DNA of 64,000 bases from Duganella sp. Root1480D1 (GTDB lineage: Bacteria; Pseudomonadota; Gammaproteobacteria; Burkholderiales; Burkholderiaceae_D). Below, in pieces: positions 51,327 to 59,456 of this stretch; position 1 is the stretch's first letter; each line of letters opens with the position of its first letter. The stretch lies in contig NZ_LMFZ01000023.1 of the NCBI RefSeq assembly GCF_001427305.1, forward strand, positions 202,349 to 266,348, in the 5' to 3' direction. The notes under the pieces are model-generated. The model searched no databases and was not told the origin of the DNA. It worked only from the letters and a program-made list of their open reading frames with translations. The position numbers and the translations under genes were made by a program.

Positions 51327-51872
51327 TCCGTCGAGCCTTAGGCATTGCGCTCAGGGATCTATCTGGTTCCAACTCGCTAAGGAAACCGGATTGCAGTTGC
51401 TATGTTCGCAGCCAAAGGAGAAGCCGCAATTAAGTACAGAGCGTTAAGTACAGAGCGCTATAAATCACAATCAGCCGGGAGCTGGTAGCATCAGGTGCTG
51501 CAGCTCGACAGTAAGATCGGACCGCGATGACAGGCATGCGACGATCCAAGCCGATGGAAATCGCAGCTGCCAAAGGATCATGCGAAGTTGTGACGGCCGC
51601 CGAACAGCAACGTATGAAATGCATAGCCATCGACCCACTTCAACCAACTCCGCCGCAATCCACCGTCATTGGTCATGTGCCTATTCGCGGACTCGATGGC
51701 GCTGCGGCGACCGATGTTGCGACTCAGGCGCTGACCGCCGATGCGTCCTAAATGTGCAATGAATAAGTTGGCGGCAGACGGCGAACCGAAGCGACAAGCG
51801 CCGCAAGGCGCGTGCCGTGTAGCACGAACGGATCATGCATAGCCTTTGCCTTCCACACCGCACACCGAGCGC
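51327..51872. other. non-coding stretch after the flagellar operon
   Basis: No convincing gene is visible. Features noted: a tandem pair of TAAGTACAGAGCG near 51432-51457, and a 74-codon rightward frame at 51527 whose sequence is not protein-like. Base composition is more mixed than in the flagellar genes, which suggests the edge of an accessory region. Confidence 0.5.
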
Positions 51873-52104
51873 CTAGACTGCCTGCAATCGCGCCCACTTC
51901 AGCGCGAGCACCTCGATCCTCGTCCTTTCCTGCTTTCCCATGCCGGTCGTCGTCATGACATCCGCGGCGGGTTTCGCTGGAGGTTTCTCAACAACGCCTA
52001 GGCTGAGTTTCTTTATTTCACCGGGACCAAGGCTATTCATGCCCTTGAGGTCGTTGAGGGCTTGATCCGTCTTACTATTTTGTCGCCAACACCTTCAGGA
52101 AGTT
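51873..52104 (-). pseudogene. 3' remnant of an unidentified gene
   Basis: A leftward frame ending at TAG 51873-51875 encodes a coherent tail: KTDQALNDLKGMNSLGPGEI, KKLSLGVVEKPPAKPAADVM, then MGKQERTRIEVLALKWARLQ. It is closed upstream by a stop near 52105 and has no start. The family is unknown to me. It is in the same orientation as the toxin/immunity genes to the right and may be what remains of an older cassette. The gap 52105-52189 shows nothing else. Confidence 0.35.
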
Positions 52105-52189
52105 GCGGTCACTGATCCTTGCCCGGTGCTTATTCCAACAGTTCGTAAAATTTGGTTTGAAATAGTCAAAACCGTGCTCATTCATCAAA

Positions 52190-52741
52190 TCAACCCGAAT
52201 AAGGGGTTGCCAAATGCCATCCTTCTTTCAACATATCGTCGGCGTTATTTGTAACGTAGGCAACTCTCTTTCCTGAAGAAACTCGGCGAGATCCCTTGCG
52301 AATTGGTTTAACGAAACCCGCGTAATAACGTTTGATTGCATCGCCTGACATTTCACGTTCTCCAGTTGCAGGATTTTCGATGCGATCAAGAAAGCTAATT
52401 AACGAACACGGAATAACAGACACCCCGTTCTTTACAAATGGAAAGAAGAAATGTATCTCAATCACCGGCCCACCTTCGGCGGCCCTAGCCGTCCAATATT
52501 TCATGCCTTCCCTTTCGTATTCAAGTAACGACACGGGGTACTTGGTAAATGATTCGTGTTCAAGCAAAAAAGCATGCCCACCCGCCAACACAGCAGCCGA
52601 TATTTCATCGAACGATGTGCAATATTTAGCCGAAGGGGTTGGTAATGGAATCTTCCACTGAACTTTACAGCCATTTTCAAGAGCCTCATAAAGTAACGTA
52701 ACAAGGTCCTTTTCTGTGCAAAATAAGTTAAATTCAGCCAT
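52190..52741 (-). CDS. probable immunity protein of the orphan toxin tip
   Basis: A 183-residue soluble protein (MAEFNLFCTEKDLVTLLYEA...), AT-rich compared with the flagellar genes. It starts immediately next to the stop of the toxin-like frame at 52742, the arrangement used by polymorphic toxin/immunity pairs. The central ARAAEGGPVIEIHFFFPFVK and the basic C-terminus (KGSRRVSSGKRVAYV) show no catalytic motif. Family unknown; function inferred from context and composition. Proteins of this kind typically bind and neutralise the nuclease tip encoded just upstream. Confidence 0.5.
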   Translation of the reverse strand: MAEFNLFCTEKDLVTLLYEALENGCKVQWKIPLPTPSAKYCTSFDEISAAVLAGGHAFLLEHESFTKYPVSLLEYEREGMKYWTARAAEGGPVIEIHFFFPFVKNGVSVIPCSLISFLDRIENPATGEREMSGDAIKRYYAGFVKPIRKGSRRVSSGKRVAYVTNNADDMLKEGWHLATPYSG

Positions 52742-53170
52742 TCATTTCAATCCATGCGTTTCGTGAGGGATGCCCAACCTATCATACTCTGCCTCGCGGA
52801 GAATGTTACGCTTGGAAGTTGGTTTTCGCTCTGCCTCAAAGATTTTTCTCGTATTTCCTTCCTTATCCACAATTTGAACGTCAGGCTTACGATTCGAATC
52901 ATGTCCCCGCACCTTCCTATTTTCTAATACGGTTTCGCCATCCTGCGCTTCACTTTCTGCTTTTTCGACCAATTCCTTTACCTTGTCTTTATGGTCTTGT
53001 TTTCCGTTCTGCCCATCTGGATTTGGTGGTTGCTTTTTCCCCTCTTTGTCTGTACTGACTACCCCTTCGTCTGTACCAACAGAGAACCCCACCGCGTCCC
53101 GCCGTACCGAAACGCTTGAACCCCAGCATCCATGCGGCTTCCCGCGCCATGCGCAGGCTGCAATCGCCAT
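52742..53170 (-). CDS. orphan polymorphic-toxin C-terminal tip, candidate nuclease
   Basis: The 142-residue frame contains a toxin-like C-terminal module of about 100 residues: DHKDKVKELVEKAESEAQDG, then NRKPDVQIVDKEGNTRKIFE and AERKPTSKRNILREAEYDRL. The DVQIVD...IFEAER pattern, with a tail ending in the substrate-like EYDRLGIPHE, resembles PD-(D/E)XK-like Rhs/contact toxin tips; this is inference. The first 30 residues (MAIAACAWRGKPHGC...) coincide with the repeat at 53118 and are unlikely to belong to the toxin, so the tip has lost its parent. Low GC supports transfer. Confidence 0.5.
   Translation of the reverse strand: MAIAACAWRGKPHGCWGSSVSVRRDAVGFSVGTDEGVVSTDKEGKKQPPNPDGQNGKQDHKDKVKELVEKAESEAQDGETVLENRKVRGHDSNRKPDVQIVDKEGNTRKIFEAERKPTSKRNILREAEYDRLGIPHETHGLK
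53118..53145 (+). repeat. left direct repeat of the primase-recombinase element
   Basis: GAACCCCAGCATCCATGCGG and the next eight bases match 58677-58704 at 23 of 28 positions in the same orientation, 5.56 kb apart. The two copies bracket the five genes of the element and may be attachment-site related. Confidence 0.5.
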
Positions 53171-53369
53171 TTTGCGGAGCGAGACCCCCTAATGCAGTTT
53201 TTGTTCTATCAGCGGCCAGCAATCCGGCGCAGTATATCAGCGTGGATATGCGCAATGTTAGCGGACGTGCAAATTCTGGGAAGTGCCGGCGGCCGGTGGC
53301 GATGTGCGTATGCCGCCAGGCGGGCGAGGTGTCAGCGCGTTCGATGGATGGCCGGCATGTTCGGCTGGG

Positions 53370-53573
53370 CTAAGGCTGCGGCTCACTGTCCGGGGAGGCG
53401 TCCATTGGTTCCAGGTCGTTGGGCCAGACCTGCCAAACCAGCTCGGGATGCGCCTGCCAGTCTTCGCCGATCCTCGCCACTCTTACCATGCCCGGCGTCA
53501 CTGCCGGCAAGCCAACCAGGATCAGGTTATCGAGGCCGCCGCGCTCGCGGTAGCGCCGTGTCAAGGCATCCAT
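53370..53573 (-). CDS. small protein of the mobile element, unknown
   Basis: A 67-residue protein beginning MDALTRRYRERGGLDNLILV at ATG 53573 and ending in an acidic tail. Its start overlaps or abuts the stop of the next small gene, and all three genes (this, 53576 and the recombinase) are consecutive with 2-base gaps, so they form one operon with the primase. The sequence VRVARIGEDWQAHPELVWQV has no motif I recognise. Confidence 0.45.
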   Translation of the reverse strand: MDALTRRYRERGGLDNLILVGLPAVTPGMVRVARIGEDWQAHPELVWQVWPNDLEPMDASPDSEPQP

Positions 53574-53575
53574 GG

Positions 53576-53767
53576 TCAACGCGGCGCATAGCCGGCGTCG
53601 GCCAGCGCCTTGCGCACGCGCTCGCCGGCTTCCAGCATGGTCCACGCCTCGTCGGGGTCAACGGCGAGCCGGCGGTAGTCGTCCAGGCCGACCCGCTTGA
53701 GGAACTGCGCGAGCGCCAGCGCCTCGTCGGCCGGCAGATCGAATGCCAGGTACACGGTGCGGTCCAT
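53576..53767 (-). CDS. small conserved protein (DUF7706-like) of the mobile element
   Basis: A 63-residue protein, MDRTVYLAFDLPADEALALA, with a single compact helical/strand fold ending VRKALADAGYAPR. I recall a similar small domain (ALAQFLKRVG ... VRKALAEAGYAP) as DUF7706, commonly near recombinases of this type, but that is memory, not a search. It is two bases from the recombinase gene and may be an accessory DNA-binding or regulatory factor. Confidence 0.5.
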   Translation of the reverse strand: MDRTVYLAFDLPADEALALAQFLKRVGLDDYRRLAVDPDEAWTMLEAGERVRKALADAGYAPR

Positions 53768-53769
53768 GT

Positions 53770-54840
53770 TTAATCCTCCTCGCCGGCTTCGGCGTCCAGC
53801 ATGGCCAGCAAGGCGTCGCGCTCAATGGCGTCGCCGGCATCGCCCTGCCCGGCCTGGCCGGCGGCGATCACGCGCCCCGGATGGGTGGCGGTGTGGATGT
53901 CCTTGAGCATGCGGATGCTGACCTGGGCGTAAATCTGCGTGGTGTTCAGGTTGGCGTGGCCCAACATGGCTTGTATAAAACGGATGTCGGCGCCGTTCTC
54001 CAGCATCAGGGTCGCCATCGTGTGGCGGAACAGGTGGCAGGCGCCGGTCTTGCCCAGCTTGGCCGCGTTCACGTGGTCGCGCACCAGTTGCGTGAGCCGG
54101 TTCGGCGTGAACGACTCGCCCAGGTTCGACAGGAACAGCGTGCCGTCGTCGCCGCCGATGGCCAGCTCTGGCCGCACGTCGTCGCGGTACTTGGCGATCC
54201 ACTCCAGGGCGCGTTCGCCAATGGGCACCATGCGGTCCTTTCTGCCTTTTCCCTGGCGGATCATCACCGTGCCTCGGTCGGCATCCACGTCGTGCAGGTG
54301 CAGCCCGATCAGCTCCATGCGCCGCATGCCGGTGCTGTACAGCGTCTCCATCATGGCGCGGTCGCGGATACCGGTGGCCGTGCCCAGGTCGGGCTGGGCC
54401 AGCACGGTCTCCGCCTCCTTGATGCTCAAGACGTGCTTGGGCAGGCGGCGCTCCAGCCGGGGCAACTCCAGGTCGCTGGCCGGGTTGTACAGGATGTGGT
54501 TTTGCCTTGCCAGCCATTTGAAGAAGGCGCGCAGTGGCGTGACGCGGGTGTGCTGGCTGCGCGTGGTGAGCGGCTGGCCGTCCTCCTTCCGGTACAGGAA
54601 CAGGTATCTCTGGTAGCGCTCCAGAATCGGCTTGGTGATGTCCTGCGGCCGGTTCAGGCCGCGCTCCTCGCACCACAGCAGGAAGTAGCGGATATAGGTG
54701 TCGCGGCCCTCGACGGTGGCGGCCGAGTAGTTCTTCTCGGCCTGCCAGGCGTTGAAGCGTTGCAGGTGGTGATACAGGCTGTCGCGGTCGCGCACGTCGC
54801 CGATCACTGGCTTGGTGGTGGATTGGCCTTTACGTGGCAT
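53770..54840 (-). CDS. tyrosine recombinase (XerC/D-like integrase)
   Basis: A 356-residue phage-integrase family protein. The N-terminal SAM-like core-binding domain spans about residues 25-120 (FNAWQAEKNYSAATVEGRDT). The catalytic domain shows Arg I in LYSTGMRRMELIGLHLHDVD, the HLFRHTMATLML box (His-x-x-Arg), and the tyrosine in LGHANLNTTQIYAQVSIRML. It would recombine the element at its borders. It follows the primase after an 11-base gap and heads two small genes. XerC-type family calls are common for such element-borne enzymes; it is not the housekeeping XerC, since it sits in a cassette. Confidence 0.9.
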   Translation of the reverse strand: MPRKGQSTTKPVIGDVRDRDSLYHHLQRFNAWQAEKNYSAATVEGRDTYIRYFLLWCEERGLNRPQDITKPILERYQRYLFLYRKEDGQPLTTRSQHTRVTPLRAFFKWLARQNHILYNPASDLELPRLERRLPKHVLSIKEAETVLAQPDLGTATGIRDRAMMETLYSTGMRRMELIGLHLHDVDADRGTVMIRQGKGRKDRMVPIGERALEWIAKYRDDVRPELAIGGDDGTLFLSNLGESFTPNRLTQLVRDHVNAAKLGKTGACHLFRHTMATLMLENGADIRFIQAMLGHANLNTTQIYAQVSIRMLKDIHTATHPGRVIAAGQAGQGDAGDAIERDALLAMLDAEAGEED

Positions 54841-54851
54841 GGCGGCCTGCC

Positions 54852-57800
54852 TCAGGCGTCGCCGGCCAGGGCGGGCGCGGCTGGTTTGCGGTACGACGGC
54901 GGCAAGTGCGAGACCGTCTGATGCGCGTCCTGCGCGTCGCCGCCATCAGTTTCGCCGTAAGCCGCATCGGCACTGGCGTGAACGGCAATTTCAGCGCCCC
55001 GGCCAGCACCCGACCGGCCACCGACCACACCCCGACCGGGGGCCGACCGCTCGCCCGTTACCCCCGACCGCTGCGCGTCGTAAGGCAAGGTATCCGCGTC
55101 CGCATTGCCCTTTTGCTGGAACTGCGCCATGTCGGCCAGGCCCATCAGGAAGCGCCCGCCGGCATCGCCCTCGCCGTCATACACCAGCTCGTATTCCAGC
55201 CCCTGGCCACGGGCCACACGGTGCGCCAGTACGTATTCCAGTTCGGCCAGCCGCGCCAGGTGCACCTTGAGCTGGGTATCGCCCCAGCCGGTCAGCTCGC
55301 GCACCTGGCGGCGGCTAAAGCGGAAGTCGCCCGGCTTCATCGCCAGCCGCTCGGCCTCGCCCTTGACCCAGCCGTGCAAGGTTGTCAGCAGCTTGCGCGT
55401 TTGCGGCGGCAGCTCGTCCAGCGTGCGGCCCAGCACATCGTGCGCCAGCCGGTTGGCGGTGCTGATGTCGGCCGGCGTGACCTCGATGTACGCTACCTGC
55501 TTGCCGCGGTGCTGCACCGTGTGGATCGGCCTTTGGTACTGGTGCAGGAAGGTGATGGCGCGGATCAGCGACAGGTATTTCATGTGGTCGCGCCGGGTGC
55601 GCGTTTTGTCGTCCAGGAAGGTGAGTTGGTCGGCGTAGGGATTCACCACTTTCAGCGGTTGCAGCAGGCGCTGCGCGTTGCGGTGCAGGGTGAGGATCGC
55701 GTCACGGTCCTCGTCAGCCAGCAAGCCTTCCAGGGTCTGGCGGTTGCGCTGGATCGCGTGGATGGCACGGGTCTGCTCGCGGCTCTCGTTCACCGTCAGC
55801 ACCACGCAACGGTTCAGCAGTTCCTCATCGATGTCGATCGCCGTCGTGGTCAGGAACAGCATCACCGGCCCTTCCACCTTGTATTCATGGGTCGTCAACA
55901 GGCCAGTGGTGGCGTCCTTGCCGGTGGACGCCATGCTCACCTGGCCGTCCGATTGCAGCAGCTTCAAGGCGTAGCTGGCCTGCGCCGCGCCCTCCTCCTC
56001 GGCAATGGCAAGTATCTTGTGTTTCAAGCTCGTCTCGCCCATGTAGAACAGGCTTTGCCCCGTCATGGCCGAGTAGCGCACCTGGCTTTCCGCCGGCATC
56101 AGGGCCAGCACCGCGTCCATCAGCGAGCTTTTTCCCGCCGCGCTGGACGACTGGATCAGCACCGCCAGCGGCTTGTCCAACTGGCGCGACACGGCGGCCA
56201 GGTAGCCCACCAGCTTGTTGGTCTCTTCGCCCACCACGCCGCAGGCGTCGAAGTCGGCCAGGATGCGCGCCAGCAGCTCGGGCGACTGCAACAGCTCCAG
56301 GGCGGCGGCCTGCTCGGCATCGGTCAAGACCGGCCCGGCGTCCTCCTTCTTGAGCGCCGCTTGCAGATTCGCCGTTTGCAGTTCCTCCAATTTCAGCAGC
56401 ACGCGGCCAAGGTCGTGTTTCAGCACGTCCTCGGCCTCGCCCAGCTCGATGCCGGCCTGTTTTATAAACGCCGCCCGCGCCTTGGCCTGGTACAGGTCGA
56501 AGGTGTCGATGTGGAAGCGCTCGTCGCGCGACACCAGCAGGTTCACTTTCAGCGCCTCGGGGTTCAGCGGCTTTTTCCAGCCGCGCACACGGTAGCGCCG
56601 CTCGCCATAGGCCAGCACCAGTTCGGCATCGCTTTGCTCGACCGGCGTATCGGTGGCCGGCGCGGGCGGCATCGGGCTGGCCAGCGTCGGTTCGGGGATG
56701 GCCGGCGTGGCGGGGGCGGCCGGCGCGGACGGATCGAGTGCCACATCGGCGGCTAAAGAAGAAGCGGCGGCCAGGCCATCGGCCGCCGTGCTGGTCGGCG
56801 GGGGCGCTTTGCCTTCCCCCATCCATTCAGCCTTGCGGATCAACAGGGCCAGCGCCTTGTCCGGCGGGGCCATCTTGAGCGCGTACTCGTTGGCGTCCAT
56901 CCCCTTCGGGAACTGGATGCGATGGCAGGCGATGCCCTCGGCCGTCAAGCGCTTCGCCAACGCGTCGGCGGCCTGGTTGCCGGCGTCATCACGGTCGTAG
57001 GCGATCAGCACCCGTTTGACGCCATGCCGCTGGAACGCCGCCAGGTGGTCGTCCGTGAACCCGCCCGCGCCATAGCTGGCGGTGACGTTTCTAAAACCAT
57101 GCACCCAGAACGTCATGGCGTCGATCAGCGCTTCGCACAGGATCACTTCGCCGCCGCTGGCAATGATCCCTTCCTCGTTCCACACGCCGGCATGCGGGCC
57201 GGGCAGGTACAGGTGGTAGGCGGTGCCGGTGCGCAGGTTGCTGAGCACCTTGCGGCCGTACACTTCGTGGATCACGCCATTCTGGTCGATCACCGGCACG
57301 ACCAGCGAGCCGTTGAAGTGTTCGTGGCCGGACTCGCGCAGCAGGCCGATGGCTTGCAGCCGGCCGCGCACTTCCTGGCCTTCCTTCCACGCCTTGGCCG
57401 GCAGGCGGTAGCCCAGCGTGCGGTTGGCGTAGCCGAGTCTGAACCGCTCGATCAGGTCGGGATGGTTCAGGCCCCGCGTTTGCAGGTAGGCCAGCGCTTC
57501 CGGGCTTTGCTTCAAGGTCTCGTGGTAGTAGTCCAGCACCTGGCGCATGGCGACCTGGCCGTCCGCGTCGGCGGCCAGCGGCAACGGCGCGGCCTTGAAC
57601 TTGCCCGTGGCCAGCGGCGCGCTTGGTGCCGGCGTCGTGCCCAGCCCCAGTTCGCTGCGCAGGCGCTCAACGGCGGCACGGAACGACAGCTTGTCGAACT
57701 TCATCAGCCAGTCCACCGGCCCGCCGGCCGCCTCGCAGCCGAAGCAGTGAAACAGGTTTTTAGATGGCGTCACGATCAGGCTGGGCGTGCCGTCTGCGTG

Positions 57801-57926
57801 GAACGGACAGCGCCCGGCGTAGTCCTTGCCCTGCTTGCGCAGCTCGATGCCGGCCGCCTCCACCAGCCGCACCAGCGACACTTCCGCCTTTAGCCGCTCG
57901 ATTTCTGCTTCCTGGATACGTGCCAT
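54852..57926 (-). CDS. primase-helicase: CHC2 zinc finger, TOPRIM primase and ATPase domain
   Basis: A 1024-residue replication protein. Residues about 35-65 are a CHC2 zinc finger (CPFHADGTPSLIV, then FHCFGC). A TOPRIM core follows: EVILCEALIDAMTFWVHGF near 265 and KRVLIAYDRDDAGNQAADAL near 310. After a Pro/Ala-rich linker (about 375-430), a RecA/AAA-like domain has Walker A SSSAAGKSSLMDAVLAL and a Walker B-like ILAIAEEEGAAQ; a winged-helix-like part (FRFSRRQVRELTGWGDTQLK) precedes a disordered Ala/Gly tail. This is the architecture of P4-alpha-type primase-helicases, not of host DnaG. Divergent from the XRE gene. Confidence 0.88.
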   Translation of the reverse strand: MARIQEAEIERLKAEVSLVRLVEAAGIELRKQGKDYAGRCPFHADGTPSLIVTPSKNLFHCFGCEAAGGPVDWLMKFDKLSFRAAVERLRSELGLGTTPAPSAPLATGKFKAAPLPLAADADGQVAMRQVLDYYHETLKQSPEALAYLQTRGLNHPDLIERFRLGYANRTLGYRLPAKAWKEGQEVRGRLQAIGLLRESGHEHFNGSLVVPVIDQNGVIHEVYGRKVLSNLRTGTAYHLYLPGPHAGVWNEEGIIASGGEVILCEALIDAMTFWVHGFRNVTASYGAGGFTDDHLAAFQRHGVKRVLIAYDRDDAGNQAADALAKRLTAEGIACHRIQFPKGMDANEYALKMAPPDKALALLIRKAEWMGEGKAPPPTSTAADGLAAASSLAADVALDPSAPAAPATPAIPEPTLASPMPPAPATDTPVEQSDAELVLAYGERRYRVRGWKKPLNPEALKVNLLVSRDERFHIDTFDLYQAKARAAFIKQAGIELGEAEDVLKHDLGRVLLKLEELQTANLQAALKKEDAGPVLTDAEQAAALELLQSPELLARILADFDACGVVGEETNKLVGYLAAVSRQLDKPLAVLIQSSSAAGKSSLMDAVLALMPAESQVRYSAMTGQSLFYMGETSLKHKILAIAEEEGAAQASYALKLLQSDGQVSMASTGKDATTGLLTTHEYKVEGPVMLFLTTTAIDIDEELLNRCVVLTVNESREQTRAIHAIQRNRQTLEGLLADEDRDAILTLHRNAQRLLQPLKVVNPYADQLTFLDDKTRTRRDHMKYLSLIRAITFLHQYQRPIHTVQHRGKQVAYIEVTPADISTANRLAHDVLGRTLDELPPQTRKLLTTLHGWVKGEAERLAMKPGDFRFSRRQVRELTGWGDTQLKVHLARLAELEYVLAHRVARGQGLEYELVYDGEGDAGGRFLMGLADMAQFQQKGNADADTLPYDAQRSGVTGERSAPGRGVVGGRSGAGRGAEIAVHASADAAYGETDGGDAQDAHQTVSHLPPSYRKPAAPALAGDA

Positions 57927-58025
57927 TCGATTCCCCTCTAAAACCTGTCAATAACCGTTTCATGTTTTATTTTAATACCTTATACTGTTGTTGTGTAAAA
58001 CAGTTTTTAGAACAGGGGGTAGAGT
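57927..58025. promoter_or_regulatory. divergent control region between primase and XRE regulator
   Basis: This 99-base AT-rich interval is the only sizeable intergenic space inside the gene block. It contains several AAAAC/GTTTT half-sites (GTAAAACAGTTTTTAG; CCGTTTCATGTTTTAT) that could be operators for the XRE protein, and TATACT at 57981 as a possible -10. Boxes are not firmly assigned. Confidence 0.4.
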
Positions 58026-58409
58026 ATGCAGATCGCTACAGTGTGGTTCCTTCCCATGCACTTCCCCGCCAGACTCATCCAATTGCGCAAAGCGCTGAAC
58101 CTGACCCAGCAAAGTCTGGCCAGCGCGGCCGAACTGCACGTCAATCAGATTCGCAGGTATGAGGCGGGGACGGCGCAACCAACCTTAGAAGCCCTCATAC
58201 GACTTGCCAAGGTCTTGCATGTGCGGCTTGACGATCTGGTGTTCGGCGAGGGCGAACGCGGCCCCGACGAGGATATGGCGCTGCTGTTCGAGGCCATCAG
58301 CGAGTTCACCGAGGACGAGAAGCAAACCGTGCGCACCGTGCTGTCCGGCATGGTGCTCCAGCATTCGGCACGGCGCTGGGATTCACGCAGCACGACCAAC
58401 AACAAGTAA
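58026..58409 (+). CDS. XRE-family repressor-like regulator of the element
   Basis: A 127-residue protein with an HTH_3 domain at about residues 12-66: RLIQLRKALNLTQQSLASAA, ELHVNQIRRYEAGTAQPTLE, ALIRLAKVLHVRLDDLVFGE. A C-terminal helical region ends in a basic tail. CAGGGGGTAGAGT before ATG 58026 suits that start; ATG 58056 gives MHFPARLIQ, the more usual N-terminus for the fold. Divergent from the primase, it is placed as a lysogeny-type repressor. Confidence 0.82.
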   Translation: MQIATVWFLPMHFPARLIQLRKALNLTQQSLASAAELHVNQIRRYEAGTAQPTLEALIRLAKVLHVRLDDLVFGEGERGPDEDMALLFEAISEFTEDEKQTVRTVLSGMVLQHSARRWDSRSTTNNK

Positions 58410-58538
58410 GTCGCCAGCTTGGCGGCAAGCGCAAGCAGCGCCCCCACCCACCGGCAAACGCCGCTGGGGTTGCGGGGCCTTTTTAGCTACTAAAAAGAAG
58501 ATGGCTGTGCACCGGCCACCTCCACCGTGCCGGTCGAA
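58410..58538. other. intergenic start of the element's right flank
   Basis: No gene seen. A short CCGC/GCGG stem at about 58459-58473 followed by GGCCTTTTTAG may be a weak terminator of the XRE transcript. The following 1.2 kb holds repeats listed separately and no convincing gene. Confidence 0.4.
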
Positions 58539-58576
58539 CTAACAATCCACTAACATCTGGCTAACAAATCACTAAC
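58539..58576 (+). repeat. iteron-like array 1: CTAAC x4 at exactly 11-bp spacing
   Basis: CTAAC occurs at 58539, 58550, 58561 and 58572, each exactly 11 bases apart, with variable six-base linkers. All copies lie on one face of the helix, as protein-binding iterons do. The array lies 130 bases after the XRE gene. Confidence 0.65.
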
Positions 58577-58676
58577 GGTTTGCTACATCCTGGCCGCCTG
58601 CCGGCGGCGCGGCCGAAATCCGTGTATGCGTTGACGCTTACAAATCGCCGTCGAAGGCGGCTTTTGTCTTACACGA

Positions 58677-58704
58677 GAAACCCAGCAGCCATGCGGGTTC
58701 TCGG
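58677..58704 (+). repeat. right direct repeat of the element (partner of 53118)
   Basis: GAAACCCAGCAGCCATGCGG and the following eight bases match 53118-53145 at 23 of 28 positions. The copy overlaps the start of the 62-bp repeat at 58688, so the left copy may be a diverged start of the same repeat family. Confidence 0.5.
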
Positions 58705-58749
58705 CCGATTTCGCACACCAGCGTATGCGTTCCTTTATGTTCCACTAAG
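58688..58749 (+). repeat. 62-bp direct repeat, copy A
   Basis: Begins GCCATGCGGGTT and ends TTTATGTTCCACTAAG. It is 62 bases long and matches copy B (59014-59075), also 62 bases, at 49 of 62 positions, with the last 17 bases identical. Confidence 0.75.
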
Positions 58750-59013
58750 AAGCCTGAGAGGGGTTGTACGGCACGCCGGCTGCGCGGCGATGGCCGGCGA
58801 CGCATCCTGGCCACGCCGGCCGATGTCACCGCCATGTAACCCCTTTGTGATCCGCATGTCACCGTTTTGTGATCGCCGTGTTCATCGGCCGGCACCGTTT
58901 TGTAATCGCTTTGTTCACCCGGTCGGCGGTCGGCTGCGGACCGCAAGGCGTCAGCACCCGTGCTGCCAAAGTCGGCCCGACCGCGCTTGCTGTCTGCCAA
59001 CGCAACGCCAGTC

Positions 59014-59075
59014 GCCATGCGGGTTTGCGGCCGTTTTCAGACCGCAGCGTCAGCACCTCTTTATGTTCCACTAAG
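59014..59075 (+). repeat. 62-bp direct repeat, copy B
   Basis: Begins GCCATGCGGGTTTGCGGCCG and ends TTTATGTTCCACTAAG. Same length and orientation as copy A, 264 bases further on. The mismatches are concentrated in the middle, so the ends are the constrained parts. Confidence 0.75.
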
Positions 59076-59231
59076 GCCGCTTGATTGGGTCTCGGGGCTG
59101 CGCCCTGAGTTCAGTGAAGAGCTGGACGGCGTGATGGGGGCGACGCCACCGAACGCCGGCCGGCGGCGTATGGGCGCGGCTTGCCGCGTCCGTACGCTTC
59201 TCATCCTGTCCTCTGGTTGTCGGGGTGGGCA

Positions 59232-59456
59232 GTGTATGAAATCGTGTATGAAATCGTGTATGGAATCGTGTACGGGTTCGGGGATGGTTCAGTGGGCAAT
59301 GCCGTGGCCGGCGGCATCGACGACCTGGCCAATGATGCCGTGGACACGCTGTATTACAAGTGGGGGCGAAAGCCTATCCTGCGCTCGAACGCCACCACGC
59401 GAAATCTTGGTAATACCAAGATTCATCAGCAAAGCGTTAAACATAGAAGACGGTAG
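59232..59456 (+). CDS. possible small protein with a 12-bp tandem repeat start
   Basis: A 74-codon frame from GTG 59232 begins with three tandem GTGTATGAAATC-type units plus a partial, giving VYEIVYEIVYGIVYG, then FGDGSVGNAVAGGIDDLAND and AVDTLYYKWGRKP. The second part reads like real protein (helix with conserved-looking DDL.NDAVD). The ribosome-binding site is weak and homology is unknown, so it may be a repeat without translation. It lies among repeats of the mobile element's flank. Confidence 0.3.
   Translation: MYEIVYEIVYGIVYGFGDGSVGNAVAGGIDDLANDAVDTLYYKWGRKPILRSNATTRNLGNTKIHQQSVKHRRR

Noticed and set aside
51527..51751. 74-codon rightward frame in the gap after the flagellar operon
   Set aside because: No ribosome-binding site, no recognisable domain and amino-acid usage unlike the neighbours.
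58580..59074. 164-codon frame through the 62-bp repeat region, and its leftward counterparts
   Set aside because: Arg/Pro-rich translation that simply reads the repeats; both strands are open, which points to composition rather than coding.
59232..59275. Possible CRISPR array
   Set aside because: The repeats are 12 bases and contiguous with no spacers; no cas genes are present anywhere in the window.
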